NCBI RefSeq assembly: GCF_000559085.1
Contig: NZ_JALN02000001.1
Coordinates: forward strand, 434,001-498,000
Length of the DNA stretch: 64,000 nt
Direction: 5' to 3'
DNA from: Mycolicibacterium aromaticivorans JS19b1 = JCM 16368
GTDB lineage: Bacteria; Actinomycetota; Actinomycetes; Mycobacteriales; Mycobacteriaceae
The notes beneath the pieces were generated by a model. It worked only from the letters and a program-made list of their open reading frames with translations. It had not been told where the DNA came from and searched no databases. How positions within the stretch are numbered: position 1 is the stretch's first letter; each line of letters opens with the position of its first letter. The position numbers and the translations under genes are program-made. Below, piece by piece: positions 7,930 to 16,967 of this stretch.

Positions 7930-9036
7930 ATGACGCGCAAGCGGTGGCTGATGATGGAACCGTCGGAAGACGGTGACACAGCGCCGTTTCACGCCCGGCT
8001 GGCCGCCGCAGGCCGACACCTGCCCACCACCCACCTCACAACCGACGAGTTGATGTCGACCACGCGCCACCAGACGCACATCGATCTTGAACGGCTGACC
8101 GGGATCCGTGAGCGCCGGGTTTCAGTAGGCGATGAGGACTCCTACACGCTCGCCGTCGCGGCGGCACTGCATTGCCTGGCCAAGGCCCAGCGGCCGGCAG
8201 AGTCGATCGACGCCGTCATCAGCTGCAGCATCACCAAGTTTCGCGACGGTCTCACCCAGTGGCTCGAGCCGACCATGAGCAGTGCGGTGGCGGCGGGGAT
8301 CGGCGCCCCGACGGCGATGACCTTCGACGTCTCCAATGCCTGCGCGGGAATGCTCACCGGAGTCACGATCGCGAACAACTGGATCAGACAGGGCATCATC
8401 GAGCGTGCACTGGTGGTCAGCGGTGAGTACATCTCGCAGCTCGGCCAGAATGCGGCTCGTCATATCCGGTCGATCATGAGCAAGGAGTTGGCGTGCCTGA
8501 CGCTCGGCGACGCCGGCGCGGCGCTTCTACTCGAGCGTGCACCGGCCGGCTCGGCCGGCATCAGCCTGGCCGGCTTCACCACCGTGGCCGACTACAGCCG
8601 ACTGTGCCTGGCGTATCCCAAGGGATCCGATCCGGGTGGGCGAATGTTCACCGATGCGCGCGGCATCCATCGGGCCGCGATGTCGGACACCCCACTGCTG
8701 TTGCACGAGGTGCTCGACACGGTCGGCGTCTCGATACACGACATCGATCACGTGATCACCCACCAGACGTCGGCCCGCGCGATACGCAAGGGAATGGCCA
8801 AGATCGCCGACGACTTCGGTGACAGTCCCCGCCACGACGCCGTGATCACCGTCGACCGATACGGCAACACCGCATCGACCACCCACACCGTGGCTCTCAT
8901 CGAGGAACTCGACGCGAATCGCATTCGCCCCGGCGAGACCATAGCGCTGATCGCGCTGGCGTCCGGACTGGAAATCGGCGTGGTCATGCTGACACTGGAC
9001 GACGAGATGGTGGATCACTATGGGCACCGTGATTGA
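7930..9036 (+). CDS. KAS III (FabH-like) condensing enzyme, active-site complete
   Basis: A 368-residue thiolase-fold protein of the 3-oxoacyl-ACP synthase III family. The full catalytic triad is visible: Cys138 in SNACAGM, His278 in VITHQTSARAI, and Asn313 in YGNTAST, where FabH uses Cys-His-Asn. It should condense an acyl-CoA or acyl-ACP with a malonyl or second acyl thioester. Its stop overlaps the start of a second, shorter KAS-III-like gene by 17 nt, which implies co-translation and probably a complex. It is divergent from tgs1, so a lipid product made under hypoxia is plausible. I cannot say whether it is FabH-like, OleA-like or HMG-CoA-synthase-like from motifs alone. Confidence 0.8.
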   Translation: MTRKRWLMMEPSEDGDTAPFHARLAAAGRHLPTTHLTTDELMSTTRHQTHIDLERLTGIRERRVSVGDEDSYTLAVAAALHCLAKAQRPAESIDAVISCSITKFRDGLTQWLEPTMSSAVAAGIGAPTAMTFDVSNACAGMLTGVTIANNWIRQGIIERALVVSGEYISQLGQNAARHIRSIMSKELACLTLGDAGAALLLERAPAGSAGISLAGFTTVADYSRLCLAYPKGSDPGGRMFTDARGIHRAAMSDTPLLLHEVLDTVGVSIHDIDHVITHQTSARAIRKGMAKIADDFGDSPRHDAVITVDRYGNTASTTHTVALIEELDANRIRPGETIALIALASGLEIGVVMLTLDDEMVDHYGHRD

Positions 9037-9895
9037 ACAGGTCGCCGTGGGCAAGAGCCGGTGGCGTCACCGGCACAGCGCCCTGCACCTCGCGGTCAGC
9101 ACCGCACAGGATTGCCTGCGGATGGCGGGCCGAGAACCGCACGACGTGGACCTACTGATCAACGCGGGCATCTACCGCGACCGAAATCTGGGCGAGCCGG
9201 CACTCGCGGCGTTGATCCAGGAGGACGTCGGCGCCAATCCCGAAGATCCGCATACGGGCACGCACGGCACATTCTCCTTCGACGTCGCCAATGGTGCGTG
9301 CGGTGTCCTCACCGCGTTGCAGATCGTCGACGGCTTCCTCACGTCGAGGACCATCGACTGCGCGATGGTTGTGGCCAGCGACGCCGACCCGGGCCATGGC
9401 ATGAGCGAACACTTCCCGTTCTCCCCCACCGGCGCGGCACTGCTGTGCAGCCGGACCGGCGACGATGACGGAATCGAACAGGTACACTGGGCGAGAATCC
9501 CCGACGGTGGTGAAACATTCAGTGCCACAGTGGGTCTCGTCGACTACAAGAACATTCTGCGCTTTCGGCACTCCACGGCGCGCGACGATCGCTTCGCCGC
9601 TGCCGCCGCCGACGCCGCTGCGCGCTGCCTACGCGCGTCCGAACGCACGATCGCCGATGTCGACGCGATAGTCGCCGCACCGGCGTGGCCGGGATACCGC
9701 GCGGCGCTGGCCGACATGCTGGGGGTGCCGGCTCAGCGCATCGTCGTCGCCGACGACGATGCCATGCACACCGCGTCGCTGGCGGCGGCTCTCGACCGCG
9801 CAACCCACGAGCTCGACGGCGGCAGTCTGGCGATCCTGATCGCGGCAGGTGCCGGAATCACCGCCGGCGCAGCCCTTTATCGGATACCGCGGTGA
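9020..9895 (+). CDS. Second KAS-III-like protein, His and Asn of the triad not found
   Basis: A 291-residue thiolase-fold protein, shorter than FabH (about 320-335). It keeps a cysteine in the nucleophile-elbow position (Cys94 in ANGACGV), but the segment where FabH has the catalytic His reads IVAAPAWPGYR, and the segment expected to hold the Asn reads VADDDAMHTAS. It therefore lacks at least the canonical His and Asn. Start ATG at 9020 lies inside the upstream gene. It may be a non-catalytic partner of the complete KAS-III-like enzyme, as in split condensing enzymes such as chain-length-factor pairs; this is an inference. Confidence 0.7.
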   Translation: MGTVIEQVAVGKSRWRHRHSALHLAVSTAQDCLRMAGREPHDVDLLINAGIYRDRNLGEPALAALIQEDVGANPEDPHTGTHGTFSFDVANGACGVLTALQIVDGFLTSRTIDCAMVVASDADPGHGMSEHFPFSPTGAALLCSRTGDDDGIEQVHWARIPDGGETFSATVGLVDYKNILRFRHSTARDDRFAAAAADAAARCLRASERTIADVDAIVAAPAWPGYRAALADMLGVPAQRIVVADDDAMHTASLAAALDRATHELDGGSLAILIAAGAGITAGAALYRIPR

Positions 9896-9939
9896 GATGG
9901 GTGGTGCGTGTCGTCGCCTGGCACAGCCGAACGCGAGTG

Positions 9940-9974
9940 AGGACCTTTGACGCTCGACTGAGGACCCAAGACCA
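9940..9974 (+). promoter_or_regulatory. Pair of degenerate DevR-box-like repeats before the hydrogenase operon
   Basis: The repeats AGGACCTTTGACGC (9940-9953) and AGGACCCAAGACCA (9961-9974) each match about 9 of 14 positions of the DevR box and are centred 21 bp apart. They end 36 bp before the first hydrogenase gene. Individually weak; the 21-bp spacing is what makes them worth listing. Confidence 0.4.
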
Positions 9975-10010
9975 TGCGCCCGGCTGCCGTCGGACGCGCA
10001 CGATTACCCC

Positions 10011-11105
10011 ATGACCAACGCGGTGATCGACGCCGCCGGGTTGACCGAACTCGTGTCCGCGTTGATCGACCGCGGCTACCGGGTGGTCGGCCCCACGGTG
10101 TCGGAGAACGCGATCGTGCTGGCCGAGCTGACCTCGGCCGGCGAGCTACCAGTGGGCTGGGGCGTCGACGTGGCACCCGGGAGTTATCGGCTGCGCCGCC
10201 GCGACGACGACGCAGCCTTCGGCCATTCGGCGGGGCCACAGTCGTGGAAGCAGTTCCTGCACCCGCCGCGGCAGCAATTGTGGTCGTCCGACGGCACCGA
10301 ACCCGAGGACCCAGCACGGTGTGCCTTCCTCGGGGTTCGGGCCTGCGACCTCGCGGCGATCGCGATCCTCAACGGAGTGTTGGGCAAGGGCAGCCATCCG
10401 GACGAGGGATTCGTGGGGCGGCTCGGACGCGTCTTCGTGGTGGCCGTCAACTGCACTGAACCCGGCGGCCTCTGCTTCTGCGCATCCATGGGAACAGGAC
10501 CCGAGGTAGGGCCGGGGTACGACCTCGCACTCACCGAACGCGTCGACGACGACGGCCGTCGCTACCTCGTCGACGTCGGCAGTGCCGACGGCGCGGAGAT
10601 CCTCGCGGCGCTCCCCCACCGAGACGCCGCACCGGATGAGATCGATTCGGCCAGAGCCGAAGTCGCCGGGGCGGCGCACCGCATGGGCCGGCAGATGCCC
10701 GAGACGGATCTGCGTGACCTTCTGATCGCCTCTCGTGAGTCCCCGCACTGGGACGAGGTCGCCAGTCGGTGTCTGACCTGTGGCAATTGCACCATGGCGT
10801 GTCCCACCTGCTTCTGCACCAGCGTCACGGACACCACCGACCTCACCGGCGAGCATGCCGAACGTTGGACGAGCTGGGCGTCGTGCTTCGAATTCGACTT
10901 CACGTTCGTCCACGAGGGCAGCGTGCGGCAATCCGGACCGTCGCGATACCGACATTGGATCTCACACAAACTGGGGACCTGGCACGACCAGTTCGGCAGC
11001 AGCGGCTGTGTGGGCTGCGGACGGTGCATCGCCTGGTGTCCGACGGGAATCGACATCACCCAAGAAATGCACACCCTGGCTCAGGAGCGCGATGGCGACG
11101 ACTGA
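10011..11105 (+). CDS. [NiFe] hydrogenase group 3b-like iron-sulfur (beta) subunit
   Basis: A 364-residue protein with two 4Fe-4S cluster motifs: CLTCGNCTMACP (Cys254, 257, 260, 264) and CVGCGRCIAWCP (Cys333, 336, 339, 343). The N-terminal half, with LGVRACDLAAIAIL and a VAVNCTEPGGLCFC segment, matches the HyhB/HydB-type electron-transfer subunit of cytosolic bidirectional hydrogenases. It passes electrons between the small subunit and the flavin subunit encoded next. It is the first gene of a five-gene operon with start/stop overlaps throughout. In M. smegmatis a comparable operon (Hyd3) is induced by hypoxia through DevR. Confidence 0.88.
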   Translation: MTNAVIDAAGLTELVSALIDRGYRVVGPTVSENAIVLAELTSAGELPVGWGVDVAPGSYRLRRRDDDAAFGHSAGPQSWKQFLHPPRQQLWSSDGTEPEDPARCAFLGVRACDLAAIAILNGVLGKGSHPDEGFVGRLGRVFVVAVNCTEPGGLCFCASMGTGPEVGPGYDLALTERVDDDGRRYLVDVGSADGAEILAALPHRDAAPDEIDSARAEVAGAAHRMGRQMPETDLRDLLIASRESPHWDEVASRCLTCGNCTMACPTCFCTSVTDTTDLTGEHAERWTSWASCFEFDFTFVHEGSVRQSGPSRYRHWISHKLGTWHDQFGSSGCVGCGRCIAWCPTGIDITQEMHTLAQERDGDD

Positions 11106-11952
11106 CACAACAGCCCTCCCCACATCGCCGCGCGCGATGAGCCCGGTCCCGTACCGCGTGCGCCGCCGGGTATCCGAGAACCGCGATTCATCGACGGTGG
11201 AGCTGGAACCGGTGGGCAGGCCGCTACCAGCGCCGCTACCGGGCCAATTCATGATGATGTACGCGTTCGGGATCGGCGAGATCGCCATCTCCGTCAGCGG
11301 ATTCACCACCGGCACCGACGCCACCATTACCCATACGATCCGGTCGGTGGGCGCGGTGAGCCGCGCGCTGCACGACGCGCAGCCCGGCGCGGTGGTCGGG
11401 ATCCGCGGTCCGTTCGGCACGGATTGGGGCCTGCGGGCCGCGGCCGGACGCGATGTGGTCATCGTGGCCGGCGGTGTCGGCCTGGCCCCGCTGCGCCCCG
11501 TCATCCTCGGGATCCTTGCCGACCGGGATGCCTACGGCACGGTCACCCTGATCGCGGGCGCCCGCTCCCGCGACGACTTCTTGTTCGGTGACGAGTTGCG
11601 GCGGTGGGCGGACAGCTGCACCATCGATGTGCATCTGACCGTCGACGTGCCGGTGCAGGGGTGGTCGGGTGAGATCGGCTTCGTCACCGAACCGCTGCGC
11701 CGATTGCCGCTGCGGGCCCAGAACACCACCGCCTTCCTGTGCGGCCCCGAAGTGATGATGCACAACTGCGCTACCGAGCTGATCCGAAAGGGACTGCCCG
11801 CCAGCGCTATCCGAGTATCCCTCGAGCGCAACATGCAATGCGGGATCGGCTGGTGCGGCCACTGCCAGTTGGGCCCGTTGCTGTTGTGCCGGGACGGACC
11901 GGTCGTCGGATATGACGCCGCCCAGCCCTTACTCGCAGTGAAGGAGTTGTAG
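11092..11952 (+). CDS. Hydrogenase FAD/NAD(P)-binding (gamma) subunit
   Basis: A 286-residue ferredoxin-NADP reductase-like protein. The FAD part holds the PGQFMMMYAFG segment, the NAD(P) part holds the glycine motif VIVAGGVGLAPLRPVI, and the C-terminus carries a cysteine cluster (MQCGIGWCGHCQLGPLLLC) for a 2Fe-2S centre, as in dihydroorotate dehydrogenase electron-transfer subunits and HyhC/HydG. It exchanges electrons with NADP(H). The start ATG at 11092 has AGGAG 5 nt upstream and overlaps the preceding gene by 14 nt. Confidence 0.88.
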   Translation: MATTDTTALPTSPRAMSPVPYRVRRRVSENRDSSTVELEPVGRPLPAPLPGQFMMMYAFGIGEIAISVSGFTTGTDATITHTIRSVGAVSRALHDAQPGAVVGIRGPFGTDWGLRAAAGRDVVIVAGGVGLAPLRPVILGILADRDAYGTVTLIAGARSRDDFLFGDELRRWADSCTIDVHLTVDVPVQGWSGEIGFVTEPLRRLPLRAQNTTAFLCGPEVMMHNCATELIRKGLPASAIRVSLERNMQCGIGWCGHCQLGPLLLCRDGPVVGYDAAQPLLAVKEL

Positions 11953-12714
11953 ATGAGCGGACCTCCCTCACTGGCGGTGTGGAAGTTCGCTTCCTGCGAC
12001 GGCTGCCAGCTGACGTTGCTGGACTGCGAGGACGAACTGCTCACCCTCGCCGAGGAGGTGCGCATCGCAACCTTTCTGGAAGCCTCCAGCGAGATCATCC
12101 CCGGGCCCTACAACGTGTCACTCGTCGAAGGGTCGATCACCACCGCCGCAGACGAGCGACGTATCCGGGAGATTCGCGATCAGTCCCATATCCTCGTCAC
12201 GATCGGCGCCTGCGCCACCGCAGGCGGCATCCAGGCGCTGCGCAACTTCGCCGACATCGACGAATTCGCCTCGGTCGTCTACGCAAAGCCCGAGTACGTC
12301 GACACCCTCGCAACATCCACCCCGGCGTCCGCGCACGTGCAGGTCGACTACCAGTTGCAGGGCTGCCCGATCGACCGCAATCAGCTCCTCGACACGCTCG
12401 CAGCGCTGCTGGTGGGACGTGAACCGCGGATACCCGCCAAGACAGTGTGCACCGAATGCAAACTGCGGGGCGTCACGTGTGTCGCAGTGGCCGAGGGCAT
12501 TCCATGCCTCGGTCCCGTGACCCATGCCGGCTGCGGCGCACTGTGCCCGGCGCATCACCGCGGCTGCTACGGCTGTTTCGGGCCCGCCTCGACACCCAAC
12601 ACCGCGGCCCTGATCCCACTGCTGAACCGTGACGGAATGTCGGAAGCAGGCGTGGAGCGCGTCTTCTCGACATTCAACGTCACCCGCTTCGCCGCCGAAC
12701 GGAATGACGGATGA
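11953..12714 (+). CDS. [NiFe] hydrogenase small subunit
   Basis: A 253-residue protein with the proximal-cluster motif [11 protein letters not shown] (Cys15, Cys18), the GACATAGG turn, and later cysteines in [33 protein letters not shown] and GCYGCFGP, which ligate the Fe-S relay. There is no Tat signal, so the enzyme is cytosolic, as expected for group 3. The ATG immediately follows the stop of the flavin subunit. Confidence 0.9.
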   Translation: MSGPPSLAVWKFASCDGCQLTLLDCEDELLTLAEEVRIATFLEASSEIIPGPYNVSLVEGSITTAADERRIREIRDQSHILVTIGACATAGGIQALRNFADIDEFASVVYAKPEYVDTLATSTPASAHVQVDYQLQGCPIDRNQLLDTLAALLVGREPRIPAKTVCTECKLRGVTCVAVAEGIPCLGPVTHAGCGALCPAHHRGCYGCFGPASTPNTAALIPLLNRDGMSEAGVERVFSTFNVTRFAAERNDG

Positions 12715-14003
12715 CTGCTGAGACACGCACTCTGTCCGTGGGCGCCTTGACCCGTGTCGAAGGCGAAGGCGCACTGCATGTCACGTTGGTCGACGGCGCC
12801 GTGGACAGCGTCGAGCTCAACATCTACGAGGCGCCGCGCTTCTTCGAAGCCTTCCTGCGCGGCCGGGCCTACACCGAGCCGCCGGACCTCACCGCACGGG
12901 TGTGCGGCATCTGCCCGGTCGCCTACCAGGTGAGCGCGTGCAATGCAATCGAAAACGCCTGCGGGATAACGATCGATCCCGAACTCACCGCCCTGCGCCG
13001 GCTGATGTACTGCGGCGAATGGATACACAGTCACGCCTTGCACATCTTTCTGCTGCACGCCCCCGATTTCCTGGGGTATCCGGACGCCATCAGCATGGCC
13101 AAGGATCATCCTGACCTCGTCAATCGCGGTCTGGCGATCAAGAAGACCGGCAACCGGCTGATGGAAATGGTCGGCGGGCGAGCAATTCACCCCATCAACG
13201 TCCGGTTGGGCGGCTTCTATTCGGTCCCCCCCGCGCGCGACCTCGAACCACTGACCGAGATGTTGCGGCGCTCGCTCGACGACGCCTTGGACACCGTGCG
13301 GGCGCTCGCCGACCTCGAGTTTCCCGATGTCGAGTTCGACCACGAATTTCTTTCGCTGTCCGACGGTGACCGATATCCCATCGAGAACGGCGTCATCGCG
13401 CGCAGCGACGGTCCGGCATTCGCCGTCGCCGACTTCAGTGCCCACGTCGTCGAAGCGCAGGTCGAGCATTCCACCGCCCTGCAAGCGACGCTGGACGGCA
13501 ACCGGTACCTGACCGGTCCACTGGCACGGTATTCGCTCAACTCGGCGACGCTGTCGACGGTCGCACGCGAGGCTGCCGCCGCCGCAGGGCTGGGCCCGGT
13601 GTGTCGAAACCCGTTTCACAGCATCGTGGTTCGCGCCGTCGAGGTGGTCTACGCCATCGAAGAGGCACTGCGGATCATCGCCGAATATGAGCGCCCGCCG
13701 AGGCCGTTCGTCGACGTGCCGGTACGCGCGGGCATTGGGCACGGGGTCAGCGAGGCCCCGCGAGGGCTGCTGTATCACCGTTATGAGATCGGCGGTGACG
13801 GACTGGTCCGCGCGGCGACACTGGTGCCGCCGACCTCGCAGAACCAGGGTGCGATCGAGCACGAGATGGCCGAGCTCGTGGCCGCGAACCTGTCACTGGA
13901 CGACGCCTCATTGACGTCGTTGTGCGAGAAGTCCATTCGCAATCATGACCCGTGCATCTCGTGTTCGGCACACTTCCTGACGCTGAACATCCATCGGACA
14001 TGA
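12711..14003 (+). CDS. [NiFe] hydrogenase large (catalytic) subunit
   Basis: A 430-residue protein with both NiFe ligand pairs: [13 protein letters not shown] (Cys65, Cys68) and [11 protein letters not shown] (Cys415, Cys418). The nine residues after His421 are the tail expected to be removed by the maturation protease once Ni is inserted; the protease gene follows directly. H2 is oxidised or produced here with NADP(H) as partner through the other subunits. It overlaps the small-subunit gene by 4 nt (ATGA). No hyp accessory genes are in this window, so cofactor assembly must rely on genes elsewhere. Confidence 0.92.
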   Translation: MTAETRTLSVGALTRVEGEGALHVTLVDGAVDSVELNIYEAPRFFEAFLRGRAYTEPPDLTARVCGICPVAYQVSACNAIENACGITIDPELTALRRLMYCGEWIHSHALHIFLLHAPDFLGYPDAISMAKDHPDLVNRGLAIKKTGNRLMEMVGGRAIHPINVRLGGFYSVPPARDLEPLTEMLRRSLDDALDTVRALADLEFPDVEFDHEFLSLSDGDRYPIENGVIARSDGPAFAVADFSAHVVEAQVEHSTALQATLDGNRYLTGPLARYSLNSATLSTVAREAAAAAGLGPVCRNPFHSIVVRAVEVVYAIEEALRIIAEYERPPRPFVDVPVRAGIGHGVSEAPRGLLYHRYEIGGDGLVRAATLVPPTSQNQGAIEHEMAELVAANLSLDDASLTSLCEKSIRNHDPCISCSAHFLTLNIHRT

Positions 14004-14455
14004 CGGGCAGCGCCCTCGTCATCGGCATCGGCAACGACTTTCGTTCCGACGACGGGGTCGGAATCGCGGTCGCAGCCGAAGTCGCCAGCCGGCGTCCACC
14101 GGGCGTCGAGGTGCTCTCGGCGGTGTCCGATCCCGGACAGATCCTCGACGCGTGGGCGGATGTGCCGCTGGTCGTCGTCGTCGACGCAGCCAGCGGACCC
14201 GACGTCGTCGCCGGAAGGATTCGGCACTGGATTCCCGGCGACGACCACCAGCCCATGATGGTGAGCTCGCATTCACTTGGGCTGCCGGAGATCTACGCGC
14301 TGGGCCAGGCGCTTGGCCGACTTCCGCGGCGGTTGGTGGTGCTCACCGTCGAGATCCAGGACATCAGTCATGGGGTCGGGCTCTCACCGCCCGTCGCCGA
14401 CGCTGTGCCCGCGGCCGTCGAGGCCGTTCTCGCCGAAGTCGGTCGTCAGCCCTGA
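14000..14455 (+). CDS. Hydrogenase maturation endopeptidase (HyaD/HycI family)
   Basis: A 151-residue protease. It starts [21 protein letters not shown], the family's GxGN-x4-DDG signature, in which the acidic residues bind nickel in the precursor. It should trim the C-terminal tail of the large subunit encoded just upstream. The ATG overlaps the stop of the large subunit (ATGA). Its last 10 nt overlap the convergent Rv2629-type gene. Confidence 0.9.
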   Translation: MTGSALVIGIGNDFRSDDGVGIAVAAEVASRRPPGVEVLSAVSDPGQILDAWADVPLVVVVDAASGPDVVAGRIRHWIPGDDHQPMMVSSHSLGLPEIYALGQALGRLPRRLVVLTVEIQDISHGVGLSPPVADAVPAAVEAVLAEVGRQP

Positions 14456-15564
14456 ATCGGCGCGTGGCGCAGCAACGCGCCCACGCCATCAGTCAGTCGC
14501 AGATGGTCTGGAGCACAGACGAGGTCGGCGCCGATTGCCAGCGCCGCGTATGGGAGCGCCTCGTCGGCTCGCAGGGTCTGGGTCGGCGCGATACCGAAGT
14601 CGGACAGCGTCTCGGGATCGGAACCCAGAAGCGTCAAATCATCGCCGGCAAGCACTGTTTCGTCATGCATTTGTCCGATGATCAGCGTGGCGACCGAACG
14701 ATCGCGCAGTGCCGCGGTCACCGCCGCGAGCCCGGCCACTGCGAGACCTGATCCACGCCCGACTTCGGCATCGTACTGTTCCAGGATCCTGCGGCTGTGG
14801 ATGCTGCGCCTGTTGTTCAACTCCTGGGCGACGGACACACGGACAACACGGTCCACCCCGGTCTGTCGAGACCCGACTCCTGGTTGGACGACACGGTCGG
14901 CAACCCGATGCGGCAGCTCGGACACCAGTTCGGCCCGCACGCGGTCCTGGCCGATGAGAACGATGAAGTCCAGCGAGTGGTCGTCCATCTCCGCGGTGAG
15001 CCGCTCGGCGACCGCGCGGAGGTTCTTGCGCACCTCCTCCTCCACCCGATGTTGCGAATCTCCCCACGCGTTCAAGCCCGCCGAGGCCGCCTTGTGGACC
15101 GGAAAACCCTCCCCCACGACGGTCTCCGAGAAGGTCGACTTTCCCTGGTAGCGCGTGAGATCGGCGCCGACCTGATCGACGACGACGACCAGATAAGGCC
15201 CCGAGACCGATCCGTTCTCGACGAGCGGAACGACGTAGGGAAGCTCCGAGGCCCGGATGACCGGGGTGACAGGCGGCACGACGAGGTGTTCGTCGACCGC
15301 CACCCCGTCCGGGCCGACGATCAACGCGCGCCCACTCCGGTGCTCAGTTGCCGGCCGCTCGTTCATCGCTCGGGTGACCGACGCGATGAGCGCCTGCGGC
15401 GCGCCCTGTTGCTCCAACTCACGCGCGACGTCCCGCTCGAGCACCCCGAGGCGCTCTGCCGCATCCTGCGTGTCATGGGAGTCGTCGTAGTACACCGAGG
15501 CGACCGGGCCTCGGATGGCAAGAAGTCTGTGTGCCAGAGGTGAATACGTGGCTGCGCTCGTCAT
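14446..15564 (-). CDS. Rv2629-family protein (eRF1-like / bacterial release-factor-like fold)
   Basis: A 372-residue protein, the same size as Mtb Rv2629 (374), a DosR-regulon member. Features seen: an N-terminal domain with GPVASVYYDDSHDTQDAAERL, a central domain with PYLVVVVDQVGADL, and a C-terminal VATLIIGQMHDETVL segment, all consistent with the peptidyl-tRNA hydrolase/release-factor-like (Vms1-related) family. Function in mycobacteria is not settled; ribosome rescue is a family-based guess. Start ATG at 15564 has the strong site GGAAGGAGATC. A DevR box lies about 58 bp upstream. Confidence 0.82.
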   Translation of the reverse strand: MTSAATYSPLAHRLLAIRGPVASVYYDDSHDTQDAAERLGVLERDVARELEQQGAPQALIASVTRAMNERPATEHRSGRALIVGPDGVAVDEHLVVPPVTPVIRASELPYVVPLVENGSVSGPYLVVVVDQVGADLTRYQGKSTFSETVVGEGFPVHKAASAGLNAWGDSQHRVEEEVRKNLRAVAERLTAEMDDHSLDFIVLIGQDRVRAELVSELPHRVADRVVQPGVGSRQTGVDRVVRVSVAQELNNRRSIHSRRILEQYDAEVGRGSGLAVAGLAAVTAALRDRSVATLIIGQMHDETVLAGDDLTLLGSDPETLSDFGIAPTQTLRADEALPYAALAIGADLVCAPDHLRLTDGVGALLRHAPIQG

Positions 15565-15621
15565 CGGTGATCTCCTTCCGATCTGTGCCCCACGATCCGC
15601 GCCTAAGCCCGCCACCAACAA

Positions 15622-15635
15622 GTGCCAAAAGTCCC
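15622..15635 (-). promoter_or_regulatory. DevR box upstream of the Rv2629-type gene
   Basis: On the minus strand GGGACTTTTGGCAC, 11 of 14 positions of GGGACTWWAGTCCC, about 58 bp upstream of the ATG at 15564. Its core is identical to the main box before the 95-residue protein gene. Confidence 0.6.
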
Positions 15636-15681
15636 CGCGCCGGGGGCCCTTCCCGAGGCGTGACCGGGTGTGGCGAGTGCC

Positions 15682-16677
15682 CTAACCGACGAACGCCGAG
15701 CCGTCCAGGCGGCGCAGGGCATCGGCCAACGGTCGCCGCGGCGTGGCCGGTAACGGGTCGGCGTTCAGCGGTGACCACCCGACTCGCAGCAATATCTGGG
15801 GAAACTGTTCACTGCCGAACACGTCCGCCCGTAAGGCCTCTCGGGTATCGGGGACCTCGAGCACCTCCGACACCGCGCACGAGGCCAAACCCTGAACGGT
15901 CGCGGTGAGCATGACGACGCTGGCGGCTTCACCAGCTCGTAACTGACACGCGATATCGTCGATCGCGGTCCCGAAGGCCAGCAGCACACCGTTGTCTTCG
16001 GCCGCCGAGGCTTCGTCGGGCTGGTCGAGTGCCGTACCGGAGAAAATCCGGCCAGGCACCGCGGCAGCACCGTCTATCGGCGGAACGTTATGCGCAGGAA
16101 CACCTTCCGCCGCAGCATAACGCCCGCTCCATGCCATCAACTCGGCGACGTAACCGGTGTCGTCGATATGCCGGCGCGCCGCCTGCTCCACCAATTCGGC
16201 GAATTCGCCTGTCGTTTCGACCCGGCGCATGGTGACGCCGAAGCGCGCCGCACGCGCGCCCATCAGCGCGACGTCTCCTATCGCGACCGGCCACGAACTG
16301 TAGGTGCGCCGGTCGGTTCGCCGCCGGGGAATGGCTGCCGCCATGGCGATATCGGCCTCGCCCGGCGATCCGCGGTGCACCTGCACTGACGCCAGGTGAT
16401 TGGGCTGGTCAGGATTCGGCACCCGATGGACCGAGGCGCGCCAGCCCAGTGCTGCCAGGGCGACGGTGGCGTGGTGCAGGGCGGCCCCACAGCTGACGAT
16501 CAGGTCACGGCCGTCGGGGTCGGTGTGCGGGAGGCGCAACTCGCGGCGCGAATAGAGGTTGATGCTGTGTGGGCCGACTCTCCATTCCCAGGGCTGGGTG
16601 TTGTGGATCGACGGGGCACGGGCTGCCAAGTCCAAGGCTGCCCGCACGGTGGCGTCGTCAGGGAAATTGGTCGTCAT
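15682..16677 (-). CDS. Acg-type nitroreductase-family protein, Rv3131-like
   Basis: A 331-residue protein, two nitroreductase half-domains, starting MTTNFPDDATVRAALDLAAR and containing RAPSIHNTQPWEWRV, DPDGRDLIVSCGAALHH and AAIPRRRTDRRTYSSWPV. These segments closely parallel Mtb Rv3131 (332 residues), a DosR-regulon protein. Acg-type proteins bind FMN but have a lid that hinders nitro-reduction, and are thought to sequester flavin; that is knowledge of the family. The frame is open upstream to 17130, through the DevR sites, but likeness begins at MTTNFP. Confidence 0.85.
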   Translation of the reverse strand: MTTNFPDDATVRAALDLAARAPSIHNTQPWEWRVGPHSINLYSRRELRLPHTDPDGRDLIVSCGAALHHATVALAALGWRASVHRVPNPDQPNHLASVQVHRGSPGEADIAMAAAIPRRRTDRRTYSSWPVAIGDVALMGARAARFGVTMRRVETTGEFAELVEQAARRHIDDTGYVAELMAWSGRYAAAEGVPAHNVPPIDGAAAVPGRIFSGTALDQPDEASAAEDNGVLLAFGTAIDDIACQLRAGEAASVVMLTATVQGLASCAVSEVLEVPDTREALRADVFGSEQFPQILLRVGWSPLNADPLPATPRRPLADALRRLDGSAFVG

Positions 16678-16745
16678 CGCCGCCCACCGCCTTCGGTGCA
16701 TGATGCTGGTGCACCGACGATGCCGGTCGTGTGCACGGTGAAACA

Positions 16746-16759
16746 GAGCCGCAAGTCCC
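16746..16759 (-). promoter_or_regulatory. DevR box upstream of the Rv3131-like gene
   Basis: On the minus strand GGGACTTGCGGCTC, 10 of 14 positions of the DevR consensus, about 70 bp upstream of the ATG at 16677. It lies in the 290-bp divergent region shared with the universal stress protein gene; the rest of that region shows no gene. Confidence 0.5.
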
Positions 16760-16869
16760 CAAAGTTGATGACCGGTGGTGTGCCGGCACGGTTCCGTCGG
16801 AGCTGCCCGATCCACCGGTCTCCCTGCGGATTTCCACCACCGGACCACGAGCTCGGCGGGGTGTCGGAG

Positions 16870-16904
16870 AGGACTAGTGGCCCTTCGACAGGGACTTTCG
16901 CCCC
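16870..16904 (+). promoter_or_regulatory. Tandem DevR boxes upstream of the USP-devR operon
   Basis: AGGACTAGTGGCCC (16870-16883, 10 of 14) and GGGACTTTCGCCCC (16891-16904, 12 of 14, the best match in the window), centred 21 bp apart and 64 bp upstream of the USP start. As devR follows the USP gene, this implies positive autoregulation. Confidence 0.7.
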
Positions 16905-16967
16905 TGCGTGAGGCCAGTTTCTGACGATAGCGTCGAATCATCCCGGCAAGTTGACAGGAACCGGCCA

